The position numbers and the translations under genes are program-made. Positions 23,544-31,342 of a stretch of 53,766 nt of DNA are shown here, in pieces; within the stretch, counting starts at the first letter, position 1, and the number at the start of each line of letters is the position of its first letter. This stretch comes from Bradyrhizobium sacchari. Lineage in GTDB: Bacteria; Pseudomonadota; Alphaproteobacteria; Rhizobiales; Xanthobacteraceae. Under the pieces are notes generated by a model. The model saw only the letters and a list, made by a program, of their open reading frames with translations, did no database searches and was not told the origin of the DNA. Where the stretch lies: contig NZ_LWIG01000008.1 in the NCBI RefSeq assembly GCF_002068095.1, positions 116,889-170,654 of the forward strand. Reading direction: 5' to 3'.

Positions 23544-24566
23544 CTACGGCTCCTCATCGCCGAAACGATCCGCCCGCACCCGGCGGTATCGGGCCTCTGT
23601 CTGCGGCTTGATGAAGATGGCCGCGACCTCCGGATGATGTCTCCGAATGTCGTGCTCGATCGCAACGACCGATTGTTCGATCTCGTTCGCCCGCCTGTCG
23701 TCCGAGAACTCGATGCTGAGGGCCGCAACGACCTCGGTTGGAGACAACTGCACCGTCAGCAAACCGTTGGCGCGAAGCACGCCGGGGGACCGTCGCGCCA
23801 AAGCAAGGATCGACCGTGCGAGATCGGGATCAGCCGGTTCGCCGATCAGAAGGCTCTTGCTCTCGCGCGCAAGTGCAATCGAGGTGATCCCGAGCAGAAC
23901 TCCGATCAGGATGGACCCGATACCGTCCCAGACGGGCTGCTCCAGCACGACAGCGGCCGCCGTTGCGGCGACGGCGACGAGGATCCCGATGAGTGCTGCG
24001 CTGTCTTCGAACAGCACCATGAAGGCGGGCGGGTCCTTGCTGCGGACGAATGCCTGGTAGTAGCCGTATCGACTGCCGTCCTCCCGGACTCGCCGCCAGG
24101 CGATCACCCAGGATGATCCTTCGAACAGGAAAGACAATCCGAGCACGACGTAGCTGACGACGGGATCTTCGATCGGTCGAGGCCACAAGACATGGATCAC
24201 GCCCTGATAGAATGAAACGCCCGCTCCGAGCGCGAAGATCAGCAGGGCAACGATGAAGCTCCAGAAATAGAGTTCACGGCCGTGACCGAGCGGATGCGCC
24301 TTGTTCGGCGGCCGGGTCGCCCGCCGATAGCCATAGAGCAGCAGGGCCTCGTTGGACGTGTCGACGACCGAATGCACGGCCTCGCTCGTCATTGACGAGC
24401 TTCCGGTCCAAAGCGCTGCGCCAATCTTGGTGACCGCAACGAGGATGTTGCCGATCAACGCGGCATAAACAGCGATCTTTGTCGACGATCGAGCCTGCTC
24501 TCGGGCGCCCCTAATGGCCGGCCGCCGCTTGATGCGTGGTCTCTGGAGGCAGCTCGAACTGCGCAA
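23544..24566 (-). CDS. CDF-family cation diffusion facilitator
   Basis: 340-residue inner-membrane metal/proton antiporter. Helix I-II has GAALWTGSSSMTSEAVHSVVDTSNE with the metal-site HSxxD. Helix V has FEDSAALIGI, where D replaces the usual HxxxD first residue. HPLGHGRELYFW is the conserved loop. The cytoplasmic C-terminal domain begins near residue 210. The E-D/H-D substitution suggests Mn or Fe rather than Zn, but this is inference. The given start overlaps the upstream small gene by 56 bases. The first 30 residues are atypical, so the true start may be a later non-ATG codon. Confidence 0.85.
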   Translation of the reverse strand: MRSSSCLQRPRIKRRPAIRGAREQARSSTKIAVYAALIGNILVAVTKIGAALWTGSSSMTSEAVHSVVDTSNEALLLYGYRRATRPPNKAHPLGHGRELYFWSFIVALLIFALGAGVSFYQGVIHVLWPRPIEDPVVSYVVLGLSFLFEGSSWVIAWRRVREDGSRYGYYQAFVRSKDPPAFMVLFEDSAALIGILVAVAATAAAVVLEQPVWDGIGSILIGVLLGITSIALARESKSLLIGEPADPDLARSILALARRSPGVLRANGLLTVQLSPTEVVAALSIEFSDDRRANEIEQSVVAIEHDIRRHHPEVAAIFIKPQTEARYRRVRADRFGDEEP

Positions 24567-24726
24567 TCCGCTTGTCCAGCCGCCACAGCTCGATGCGATG
24601 GATCAGCACGAGCGCTGCCGCTTCGCGTCTGGCCTGCTCGTCGTCGCCACACACCAGGTTGATGCAGCCGAAGACGTGACCGTCAGGATCAATCTGAAAC
24701 GCGCGATAGTGCTTGATGGCGGTCAT
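24511..24726 (-). CDS. Small conserved hypothetical protein
   Basis: 71 residues: MTAIKHYRAFQIDPDGHVFG then CGDDEQARREAAALV and a C-terminal IELWRLDKRIAQFEL. The pattern (YRAFxIDxDGHV... hydrophobic Cys-containing strand... DEQA helix... VELWxxxRxIxxF) is a frequent small soluble protein in Bradyrhizobium of unknown role. Three consecutive ATGs lie at 24732, 24729 and 24726. GGAGG at 24733-24737 is well spaced (6 bases) only for the third, which I chose. The ATGATGATG run overlaps the stop of the upstream gene. Confidence 0.7.
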   Translation of the reverse strand: MTAIKHYRAFQIDPDGHVFGCINLVCGDDEQARREAAALVLIHRIELWRLDKRIAQFELPPETTHQAAAGH

Positions 24727-24728
24727 CA

Positions 24729-24941
24729 TCATCCTCCATGTCGTCGATAGCCAGGAGCGCTCAACAGGTCGGTCAGGTCGGAGGTCACCTCGTTTTGCTT
24801 GGCACGTCGCAACAGCATGTCGCGTTCCTTGCCCGGAGGCATGCGGCGCGCCCGCTCCCGGGCGGCCTCGGCGAATGATGTCAACCGTTGCTGAAGCGGT
24901 TGCGTCTGCTTCCTGCGGTTTCGTTTGGCTGTCATTGGCAT
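24729..24941 (-). CDS. Small basic hypothetical protein
   Basis: 70 residues, rich in Arg/Lys/Gln, with a helical segment LTSFAEAARERARRMPPGKE and LLRRAKQNEVTSDL. It starts MPMTAKRNRRK; the Met at 24935 is an alternative. Its TGA lies inside the ATG run of the next gene, so the two are translationally coupled. An 11-bp hairpin sits just 5' of the start. The function is not recognised; the basic helix could bind nucleic acid. Confidence 0.6.
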   Translation of the reverse strand: MPMTAKRNRRKQTQPLQQRLTSFAEAARERARRMPPGKERDMLLRRAKQNEVTSDLTDLLSAPGYRRHGG

Positions 24942-24967
24942 TATCGGTGTTGCTTGTCGGAGGGAAA

Positions 24968-24999
24968 CGGCCCCGGCGGGAGGTATGGCGCCGGGGCCG
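24968..24999. repeat. Strong 11-bp hairpin in the divergent region
   Basis: CGGCCCCGGCG (24968-24978) and CGCCGGGGCCG (24989-24999) are perfect inverted arms with a 10-base loop. It is 26 bases upstream of the minus-strand small gene. No long T-run follows on either strand, so it is not a plain terminator. Confidence 0.6.
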
Positions 25000-25005
25000 A
25001 TACAC

Positions 25006-25031
25006 GCCGGATCGGGCGGCCCAGATCCGGC
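25006..25031. repeat. Second hairpin, 8-bp arms, 10-base loop
   Basis: GCCGGATC (25006-25013) and GATCCGGC (25024-25031) are perfect inverted arms with a 10-base loop, beginning 6 bases after the 11-bp hairpin. The two form a tandem structure upstream of the minus-strand operon. Confidence 0.5.
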
Positions 25032-25135
25032 ATTGTTCTTAAGCTGGCGCCGAACTTCGGTTCCGGCACTTCAAAATGTTAAGAAAACCAGATTTTGCAG
25101 GCTTGGATCAAAGAGTGCCCCGACCGCCGCGGCGG

Positions 25136-25191
25136 AGATTTGCGACAGCCATAGCAACCATTGTTCCCGCCTGGACTTGAATCTCTCGTAA
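25136..25191. repeat. Copy B of the 56-nt upstream element
   Basis: Ungapped match to 3810-3865 (45 of 56 positions). It ends 53 bases before the glucosidase ATG. Conserved blocks are AGATTTGCG, ATAGCAACCAT, GTTCC, CTGGACTT and CTCGTAA. Confidence 0.6.
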
Positions 25192-25244
25192 CGCGGGGCA
25201 GAGGGGCGGCATGACGTGCACCGCCCTACGAGGTGAGCGACGCA

Positions 25245-26846
25245 ATGACTGCCGGGTCGAACGACAAAAGCCCGTGGTGGCAATCCGCGGTCATCTACGA
25301 AGTCGCGCTGATCTCGTTTCAGGATTCCGACGGCGACGGCAAGGGAGACCTTGCCGGCCTGATATCGCGCATCGGCTACCTGAAATGGCTGGGCATCGAT
25401 GCGGTCTGGCTCACGCCGATCTACAAGAGCCCGTTCCGCGATCTCGGCTACGATATTTCCGACTATTGCGCGATCGATCCAGCCTTCGGCAATCTCGGCA
25501 CCTTTGATGCGCTCCTCACCGCCCTGCACGAGGCCGGCATCCGGCTCGTCCTTGATCTCGTGCCAAATCACACCGCGGACGATCATGAATGGTTTGTTGA
25601 GAGCCGTAGTTCACGCAACAGTGCGAAAGCCGACTGGTACATCTGGGCCGAAGCCGCCGAGAACGGTGGCCCGCCAAACAACTGGCTTAGCCGCTTCGGC
25701 GGCAGCGCATGGGAATGGTGCGAAGCTCGGCGGCAATACTACTATCATTCATTTCTAGTCGAGCAGCCCGACCTCAACTGGCGCAATGCCGAGGTACGCG
25801 CGGCCTTGGCCGACGTCATGCGCTTCTGGCTGGATCGGGGCGTCGACGGCTTTCGTGTCGATGCCAGCGCAGTCCTGATCAAGGACGCGCATCTGCGCGA
25901 CAATCCCCCAAATCCCGAAGCCGCGGGCAAGCCGCCGCCGCAACGCCATACTCCAGTGTTCACCGACGACCGGCCCGAGACGATGCACTGCATCGAGTTC
26001 ATTCGTGGCGTCATCGACGAATATCCCGGGCGATTGCTGTGCGGTGAAGTCCAGGGCAAGACCGACCGCATCGGACATTTCTACGGCACCGAGCGGCCTC
26101 GCCTCCACCTGCCTCTCAACTTTGCCTTGCTCGACACTCCATGGGATGCATTGCCGCTGCAGGCAACGATTGATGCGTATTTCAACGCCCTGCCCGAAGA
26201 CGCGTGGCCGGTTTGGGTGATCGGCGGTCACGACAAGCCGCGAGTCGCGAGCAAGATCGGCGAAGCACAGATGCGCGTGCTGGCAATGCTCCTGATGACC
26301 TTGAAGGGAACGCCGTTCCTCTACATGGGTGACGAGATCGGCCGCAAGCGGGTCTCGATAGCGCCCGATCGCGTCCGCGATCCCTTCGAAAAGCTCGTGC
26401 CAGGCTTCGGCCTGTGCCGCGATCCCGAGCGCGCGCCGATGCGGTGGGACGCCAGCGCCAATGGCGGGTTCACGAACGGCCGCCCCTGGCTACCGCTTGA
26501 TCCGGAAGATTCGGCCAATGTCTCCGGCCAGCAAGGCGACGAGCGGTCGATGTTGGCACTGTTTCGCGCGCTGATGGCGGCGCGGCGCGAAAATGCGTGC
26601 CTTCTTCGCGGTCGCTACGAACCACTGCGATCACAGAGCGACGTGCTTGCCTTCAGGCGCGTCGCGGACGGACAGGAGATATTGGTCGCTCTCAACATTG
26701 CCGCCGAGCCCCGCAAGTGGCACTGGCAAGGGAGCGGCCACCTGCTGCTGTCGACCTATCTTGACCAAGCTTCGAGATCGCTGCCCGATGCCTCGATCCA
26801 GCTTCGTGGCAATGAAGGCGTGATCATCACACTGGCGCCCAGGTAA
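25245..26846 (+). CDS. GH13 alpha-glucosidase/alpha-amylase-family enzyme
   Basis: 533-residue retaining glycoside hydrolase of family 13. Conserved regions are DLVPNHT (I), GVDGFRVDAS with the nucleophile Asp (II), LLCGEVQG with the acid/base Glu (III) and IGGHDKPR with the stabilising Asp (IV). Region IV normally reads NHD; here Gly replaces Asn. FQDSDGDGKGDL is the calcium-like loop typical of the alpha-glucosidase/oligo-1,6-glucosidase group. No signal peptide, so cytoplasmic. It probably acts on small alpha-glucosides such as trehalose- or sucrose-derived sugars. The ATG at 25245 is preceded by GAGGTG; a GTG at 25233 is possible. Confidence 0.9.
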   Translation: MTAGSNDKSPWWQSAVIYEVALISFQDSDGDGKGDLAGLISRIGYLKWLGIDAVWLTPIYKSPFRDLGYDISDYCAIDPAFGNLGTFDALLTALHEAGIRLVLDLVPNHTADDHEWFVESRSSRNSAKADWYIWAEAAENGGPPNNWLSRFGGSAWEWCEARRQYYYHSFLVEQPDLNWRNAEVRAALADVMRFWLDRGVDGFRVDASAVLIKDAHLRDNPPNPEAAGKPPPQRHTPVFTDDRPETMHCIEFIRGVIDEYPGRLLCGEVQGKTDRIGHFYGTERPRLHLPLNFALLDTPWDALPLQATIDAYFNALPEDAWPVWVIGGHDKPRVASKIGEAQMRVLAMLLMTLKGTPFLYMGDEIGRKRVSIAPDRVRDPFEKLVPGFGLCRDPERAPMRWDASANGGFTNGRPWLPLDPEDSANVSGQQGDERSMLALFRALMAARRENACLLRGRYEPLRSQSDVLAFRRVADGQEILVALNIAAEPRKWHWQGSGHLLLSTYLDQASRSLPDASIQLRGNEGVIITLAPR

Positions 26847-26968
26847 GGGCTCAGGAACCATTCACCCCGCGGAGAGTCTCACCCAAGCTCCGGCGTCCCA
26901 TCACCGGAAGCGTTTGGACGAAACCGGGCCCCGGCGTTTTCCCTTCAGCGGCGACTTCGGAGATGGCA

Positions 26969-27148
26969 ATGGGCAAAGCGAAAGATATCAAGGAACGGAT
27001 CGTCGGTAAGGCCAAGCAGACCCTCGGCGAGGTCATCGGCGACCAATCGCTGCACGAGGATGGCAAGGCCCAAGCGGCGCATGGTCGCGACGAGCAGGAC
27101 AAACCGAAAGAGATCAATCCGCTCAAAAAGCTCAATCACCTAACTTAG
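26969..27148 (+). CDS. CsbD-like stress protein
   Basis: 59 residues starting MGKAKDIKERIVGKAKQTLGE, hydrophilic and Lys/Glu-rich, with the KAKDxKxRxxGKAK pattern of CsbD proteins. These are small, largely disordered proteins induced by general stress in many bacteria; no activity is known. The ATG at 26969 has GGAG at proper distance; a Met at 26963 overlaps that site. GGAAC at 26854-26858 has no good -10, so the expected stress promoter is not clear here. Confidence 0.8.
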   Translation: MGKAKDIKERIVGKAKQTLGEVIGDQSLHEDGKAQAAHGRDEQDKPKEINPLKKLNHLT

Positions 27149-27315
27149 CTCCTCGCCTCCGGGCTCGGCCCGATGGGAGGAACATTGAAGATGGACAGAC
27201 GTCGGCTCGCATCCAACGATCCATTCTCACAATCCGCACGGATGTATCAAATATTAATGCCTTCCTTTTGCGACTTGACCAAAGTGCACGTGGGCGAAGT
27301 GCGATCGGATGACCA

Positions 27316-28092
27316 ATGCAGACCGGATTTACCTTCTCCAAGCTCGCCGATCATCTGGTGAGCCTTGGTGACGTAACTGTTGCCGATCTTGATTTATTGG
27401 CAGAGATGCCGAGCACGATTGCGCACTTCAGTTCACATCAGGCTATCCTGCGCCACGGCGACGATAACCATCAATGCTGCCTGCTGCTCCAGGGCTATCT
27501 ATCCTGGCAGGACGCCGAGGGAATGGACGGGCAGATCACGTCGATCTCGGTCCCCGGCGACATCCCCGACCTCCAGACACTGTACCGGCCCCGCATCAAC
27601 GGCAACCTCATCGCCCTCGGCCCCGCTGTGGTCGCGGTGGTGCCGCATCGCTTCTTTCGCGAATTATCGGCGCGCTCGTCCGCGATGTCGCGCGCCCTGC
27701 TGCTGATGCTGCTTGGCGACCACGCCATCCAGCGCAACTGGACGATAAACCTCGGCAGTCGGGACGCCCTGACGCGGGTGGCACACCTGCTCTGCGAGAT
27801 CACCACGCGCCTGCAAAATGTCGGGCTCGCCAAGGATTTCAGACTGGCTTCGCCGTTCACCCAGTCCGACCTCGCCGCGGCCTGCAGCATCTCCCCGGTC
27901 CATGCCAACCGCACCATCCACGAGCTGCGCCGCAGCAACCTGCTGCAATGGCATGGCAAGACGTTGACGATCTCCGACTGGCCGGGACTGGTCAAGCTGG
28001 CGCGCTTCGATCCCGCCTATCTCGGCATCTGGCCGCGGGATCAAGGCGTGCGACCATTGGGACCGGCGAAAGGCGCCGTTGCGCTGGCTTGA
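27316..28092 (+). CDS. Crp/Fnr-family transcription regulator
   Basis: 258 residues. The cNMP-binding-like domain spans about 20-150, with HGDDNHQCCLLLQGYL and DGQITSISVPGDIPDLQ. The winged HTH spans about 165-235, with SPFTQSDLAAACSISPVHANRT as the helix-turn-helix. It belongs to the same subgroup as the regulator at 9738-10499 and shows what that gene's interrupted segment should look like. There is no N-terminal Cys set for an Fe-S cluster. It stands alone after the CsbD-like gene. Signal and targets are unknown. Confidence 0.85.
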   Translation: MQTGFTFSKLADHLVSLGDVTVADLDLLAEMPSTIAHFSSHQAILRHGDDNHQCCLLLQGYLSWQDAEGMDGQITSISVPGDIPDLQTLYRPRINGNLIALGPAVVAVVPHRFFRELSARSSAMSRALLLMLLGDHAIQRNWTINLGSRDALTRVAHLLCEITTRLQNVGLAKDFRLASPFTQSDLAAACSISPVHANRTIHELRRSNLLQWHGKTLTISDWPGLVKLARFDPAYLGIWPRDQGVRPLGPAKGAVALA

Positions 28093-28098
28093 TGATGT

Positions 28099-29013
28099 TC
28101 ACGCGAGCCCTTGCGAGGATTTCCCACGCTCCTCCAAGGCGTGGCGCACCTCCGAGATCACAGCGCCCCAGTCGCCGGCCGTCTTTTGACGAAACAGCCG
28201 CAGGCTCGGATACCAGCGCGAGCGGCACCCGGATGAGGGCCATCGCCAGTCGCAATCGGCGTGCAAGAGCACCCAGGCATCGCACCCGAGTGCGCCTGCC
28301 AGATGTGCGATCATGGTGTCGACGCAAATGACGAGGTCGAGCCGCCGGAGCAGATGGCCGAGCGTCGCGATGTCGGGCGTGCTGATGTCCCGCGCGCCGA
28401 TCTGGGCGAGCTCTTCGATGGTTGCATTTGGCTGAAGCGAGTGAAGTGCAATGTCTGGAACAGCGAGATGTCGCAGCAAGGCGGGGGGAATTGCACGCCG
28501 CTTGTCCCATTGGCCAACCTCCCAGACCAGGCCGACGGCCAAGCCTTCGCAGTCGATCGAGGCAGGCGCGCGTCCGGGGGGGAGCGTCAGATAGGGCGCG
28601 CGCATCTCGATCCGCTCTCGCCCGACCCTCAACGCCTGCGGCACCTCCATGATCTCGATATCCACCTCGAAGTCCGCTTCGGGCGTCCCCTCATGGAGCG
28701 CAAGCACGCGATCGACGCCTGCCGTGCGCTCCGCCAACGGCAAGAGCCCGGCCTGGCACCAGACCGTGACGCTGCGCGCGACGCCACGGAGAGGCTTCAT
28801 GAAACGCAGGAACTGGAGGGTATCGCCGAGCCCGTGGTAGCACCGGACGAGCACATGCTTGTCCGTGAGAGACTCCCCACGCCAGATCCGCTGGAGATGC
28901 CGCGGACCGGTGTGCTTGGGCGGATGCGACGCCGCCGCGAGATCGCGGTCGTTGATGGCCCAGGCGCGCGCAAAATCGCCTACGCGCATCGCCTCCACCC
29001 AGTCGTTCGCCAC
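28099..29013 (-). CDS. GT9-like (heptosyltransferase-fold) glycosyltransferase
   Basis: About 304 residues. It begins with a short helical repeat-like region (WVEAMRVGDFARAWAIND), then CYHGLGDTLQFLRF, the phosphate/sugar-nucleotide loop seen in proteins with C-terminal GT9 domains. VGLVWEVGQWDKRRAIP and CVDTMIAHLAGALG are the GT9 C-terminal donor-site motifs. The start is uncertain: the GTG at 29013 preserves the helix, and the ATG at 28989 is the alternative with poor ribosome-site spacing. It lies 14 bases after the small gene at 29028-29315, in the same direction. The acceptor is unknown. Confidence 0.75.
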   Translation of the reverse strand: MANDWVEAMRVGDFARAWAINDRDLAAASHPPKHTGPRHLQRIWRGESLTDKHVLVRCYHGLGDTLQFLRFMKPLRGVARSVTVWCQAGLLPLAERTAGVDRVLALHEGTPEADFEVDIEIMEVPQALRVGRERIEMRAPYLTLPPGRAPASIDCEGLAVGLVWEVGQWDKRRAIPPALLRHLAVPDIALHSLQPNATIEELAQIGARDISTPDIATLGHLLRRLDLVICVDTMIAHLAGALGCDAWVLLHADCDWRWPSSGCRSRWYPSLRLFRQKTAGDWGAVISEVRHALEERGKSSQGLA

Positions 29014-29027
29014 CGCCGGCGATCCGG

Positions 29028-29315
29028 CTAGCGACGGACGAATTTGTGGAACCGACTGGGCTTGCCGTCCTTGGTCCGGTCCTGGTGCAGGAACGCGATG
29101 CCGGCTTCGTCGAACTTGTCGAAGAACTCGTCCCAACCGATGCGGTCGAGCCCTTCGTCCGGCGGATCGAAATCGATGCGCAGGATGCCGGCATGTCCGT
29201 CCTCCTCGGTCGCCTTGACTGTCGCCGGCTGCCCGCCGCGCTCCTCCACCCATTTGCGGATCGCGGCGTGATCGGTGGTCTGCTCAGCTTCGCTATTCTG
29301 GCTTTTAGACGTCAT
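29028..29315 (-). CDS. Small conserved protein often mis-labelled 1,4-alpha-glucan branching enzyme
   Basis: 95 residues with HAAIRKWVEERGGQPATVK, GILRIDFDPPDEGL, ISWDEFF-like GWDEFFDKFDEAG and LHQDRTKDGKPSRFHKFV. I recognise this as a small, widespread protein with the IRKWxExRGG start and WDEFFxKFxE block. It carries no glycosyl hydrolase motif, so the common branching-enzyme label has no support. The ATG at 29315 follows GAGGTGCCAC; the frame is open to 29459. It is probably co-transcribed with the GT9-like gene. Confidence 0.8.
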   Translation of the reverse strand: MTSKSQNSEAEQTTDHAAIRKWVEERGGQPATVKATEEDGHAGILRIDFDPPDEGLDRIGWDEFFDKFDEAGIAFLHQDRTKDGKPSRFHKFVRR

Positions 29316-29570
29316 GTGGCACCTCGCTTGCTGGCAGGCCCGGCAATGCCACGGCATCGCATCGGACCATCTGCGGTGAAACGCGGGTCGGCAAGATTTG
29401 TTCTTCACGGCACGACGCGGCTCATGCGAGACGGCCAGCATCATCTTCTTCATCTTCATCCTCGATGATCTTCGTTCCGATCGTGCGTTGCCGGATTCTA
29501 TCCCAGGTTAAGCCCGCCGCATTTTTTTGCCGGAATCGATCCGCGCCGCCGCCACGACGTCTCCGGCAGA
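29316..29570. other. Divergent intergenic region before the inositol cluster
   Basis: About 255 bases between two divergent units. Open frames here are shadow-like. The stress promoter of the inositol operon follows at 29571. No other firm signal. Confidence 0.4.
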
Positions 29571-29596
29571 GGAACGAACATACCTTCCGGCACGTT
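29571..29596 (+). promoter_or_regulatory. EcfG-type promoter of the inositol/sugar cluster
   Basis: GGAAC (29571-29575), 17-base spacer, CGTT (29593-29596): full consensus, 49 bases before the ATG. The -35 context GGAACGAACAT is repeated exactly at 36224-36234, upstream of the second half of the cluster. Confidence 0.75.
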
Positions 29597-29645
29597 CGCC
29601 GACCTACTTACGCCGAGGCCCTGCGTCTTCCCGGAGGTTTCATCC

Positions 29646-30746
29646 ATGCACTCCCGTCTTCAGGACAGGCGCCGCGTGCGCGTCGGCATCGTCGGCGTCG
29701 GCAACTGCGCAAGCTCCTTCGTCCAAGGTCTCACCTACTACCGAAATGCCAAGTCGAACGAGCCCGTGCCCGGGCTGATGAACGTCGATCTCGGCGGGTA
29801 CCACATCAGCGATATCCAGATCGCGTCGGCGTTCGACGTCAATGCCGCCAAGGTCGGGCGCGACGTCGCCGATGCCATCTTTGCCAAGCCAAACAACACG
29901 CATCGCTTCGCAAATGTGGATCGGACCGGCGTGATGGTACAGCGCGGCCCGGTCATGGACGGTATCGGACACTATCTCGAGGATGATGTTCCGGTCGCCG
30001 ACGTCCCGGAGGCCGACGTTTCGGAAGTTCTGGCCATGTCTCGAACCGAGGTGCTGGTGTCCTACCTGCCCGTCGGCTCGCAGCGCGCAAGCGAATGGTA
30101 TGCGGCGCGCGCGCTCGAGGCCGGCTGCGGCTATGTCAATTGCATTCCCGTCTTCATTGCCTCCAACCCGGACTGGCGGCGGCGATTCGAGCACGCGGGC
30201 CTTCCGATCGTCGGTGACGACATCAAGAGCCAGGTCGGCGCCACCATCCTGCACCGCGTGCTCGCCAATCTGTTTCGCGACCGTGGCGTGCGGCTGGACC
30301 GCACTTATCAGCTCAATGTCGGCGGCAACACCGATTTCAAGAATATGCTCGAACGCGAGCGATTGACCTCCAAGAAGATCTCCAAGACTCAGGCCGTCAC
30401 CAGCCAGTTCGACGTCCCGATGGACCCCGATAACATTCACGTCGGCCCAAGCGACCACGTCCCATGGCTGACCGACCGCAAGCTCGCCTTCATCCGGCTC
30501 GAAGGTACGACGTTCGGCGGCGTGCCCTTGAGCGCGGAGGTCAAGCTCGAGGTCTGGGACTCCCCGAACTCGGCGGGCGTGGTGATCGACGCCGTTCGCT
30601 GCGCAAAACTTGCGATGGATCGCGGTCAGGGCGGCGCCCTGATCGGTCCCTCCAGCTATTTCATGAAATCGCCGCCGCAGCAGTTCACCGACGAGGAGGC
30701 CGGACGGCGGACGCGTGCCTTCATCGACGACAAGGTATGCAGCTGA
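29646..30746 (+). CDS. ino1: myo-Inositol-1(3)-phosphate synthase
   Basis: 366 residues. It converts glucose-6-phosphate to inositol-3-phosphate with catalytic NAD+. The N-terminal Rossmann loop is [16 protein letters not shown]. Family blocks are [40 protein letters not shown] and the active-site region [12 protein letters not shown], then KISKTQAV. The length matches the short actinobacterial/archaeal-type enzyme. GGAGG lies 6 bases before the ATG. It is the first gene of a run of tightly overlapping genes behind an EcfG-type promoter. Inositol as a stress-induced building block is the key clue to the cluster product. Confidence 0.95.
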   Translation: MHSRLQDRRRVRVGIVGVGNCASSFVQGLTYYRNAKSNEPVPGLMNVDLGGYHISDIQIASAFDVNAAKVGRDVADAIFAKPNNTHRFANVDRTGVMVQRGPVMDGIGHYLEDDVPVADVPEADVSEVLAMSRTEVLVSYLPVGSQRASEWYAARALEAGCGYVNCIPVFIASNPDWRRRFEHAGLPIVGDDIKSQVGATILHRVLANLFRDRGVRLDRTYQLNVGGNTDFKNMLERERLTSKKISKTQAVTSQFDVPMDPDNIHVGPSDHVPWLTDRKLAFIRLEGTTFGGVPLSAEVKLEVWDSPNSAGVVIDAVRCAKLAMDRGQGGALIGPSSYFMKSPPQQFTDEEAGRRTRAFIDDKVCS

Positions 30747-31342
30747 TGGCCCGGATCATCCATCTCGTGCGTCACGGTCACCATGCCCTGCTCGGCCGCA
30801 CGCTGTGTGGCCGAATGAGCGGCGTCACGCTCGACGACGTCGGCTGCGAGGAGATTGCCCGTTGTGCAGTCAACGTCGGTCCCCGTCCGTCGCTGATCCA
30901 GTCGAGCCCGCAGAGGCGCTGCATGCAATCGGCCAGCATTCTGGCCGCGCGGTTCGGATTGCCGATCGAGATCGTTCCTGCCCTCGACGAGCTCGACTAT
31001 GGCGAATGGACTGGCCGGTCTTTCAAGGAACTCAACAAGGATCCGCAATGGTGGCGCTGGAACAGCCGCCGCGGCAGCACTCGTCCACCCGGCGGCGAGA
31101 GCATGCGCTCGCTTCAGAATCGCATTGTCCATCATCTGGAGCAACTGCGCTCTGATCCTCTTGCGGACTCGGTGATCGCAATCAGCCACGCCGAGCCCAT
31201 TCGCGCCGCGCTGTTGCACTACGCGCGTATGCGGCTCGACGACTTTCTTTCGATCAAGATCGACCCCTCGAGCGTCAGCACGCTCACTGCGGATCGACGC
31301 GGATTCAGGATCACCGGGATCAACCAGCGGGTGCCCGCGTGA
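30746..31342 (+). CDS. Histidine-phosphatase-superfamily (phosphoglycerate mutase-like) protein
   Basis: 198 residues starting [22 protein letters not shown] carries the phospho-accepting His, with SSPQRRCMQSA as the second phosphate-binding block, LDELDYGEWTG with the acid, and AISHAEPIRAALL with the distal His. All catalytic elements are present. It overlaps the ino1 stop by one base (TGATG). In this setting it may dephosphorylate inositol phosphate or a later sugar phosphate; that is inferred from position only. Confidence 0.85.
   Translation: MARIIHLVRHGHHALLGRTLCGRMSGVTLDDVGCEEIARCAVNVGPRPSLIQSSPQRRCMQSASILAARFGLPIEIVPALDELDYGEWTGRSFKELNKDPQWWRWNSRRGSTRPPGGESMRSLQNRIVHHLEQLRSDPLADSVIAISHAEPIRAALLHYARMRLDDFLSIKIDPSSVSTLTADRRGFRITGINQRVPA

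Noticed and set aside
26854..26877. GGAAC upstream of the CsbD-like gene as an EcfG promoter
   Set aside because: CsbD genes are often EcfG-controlled, but no CGTT, GGTT or similar box occurs 15-17 bases downstream.
28099..29253. Full 384-codon frame of the GT9-like protein
   Set aside because: The first 80 codons overlap the well-supported small gene at 29028-29315 in another frame and are Arg/Gly-rich shadow sequence.
29028..29315. Glucan branching enzyme function
   Set aside because: At 95 residues it lacks every GH13 catalytic region; the label is an annotation habit.
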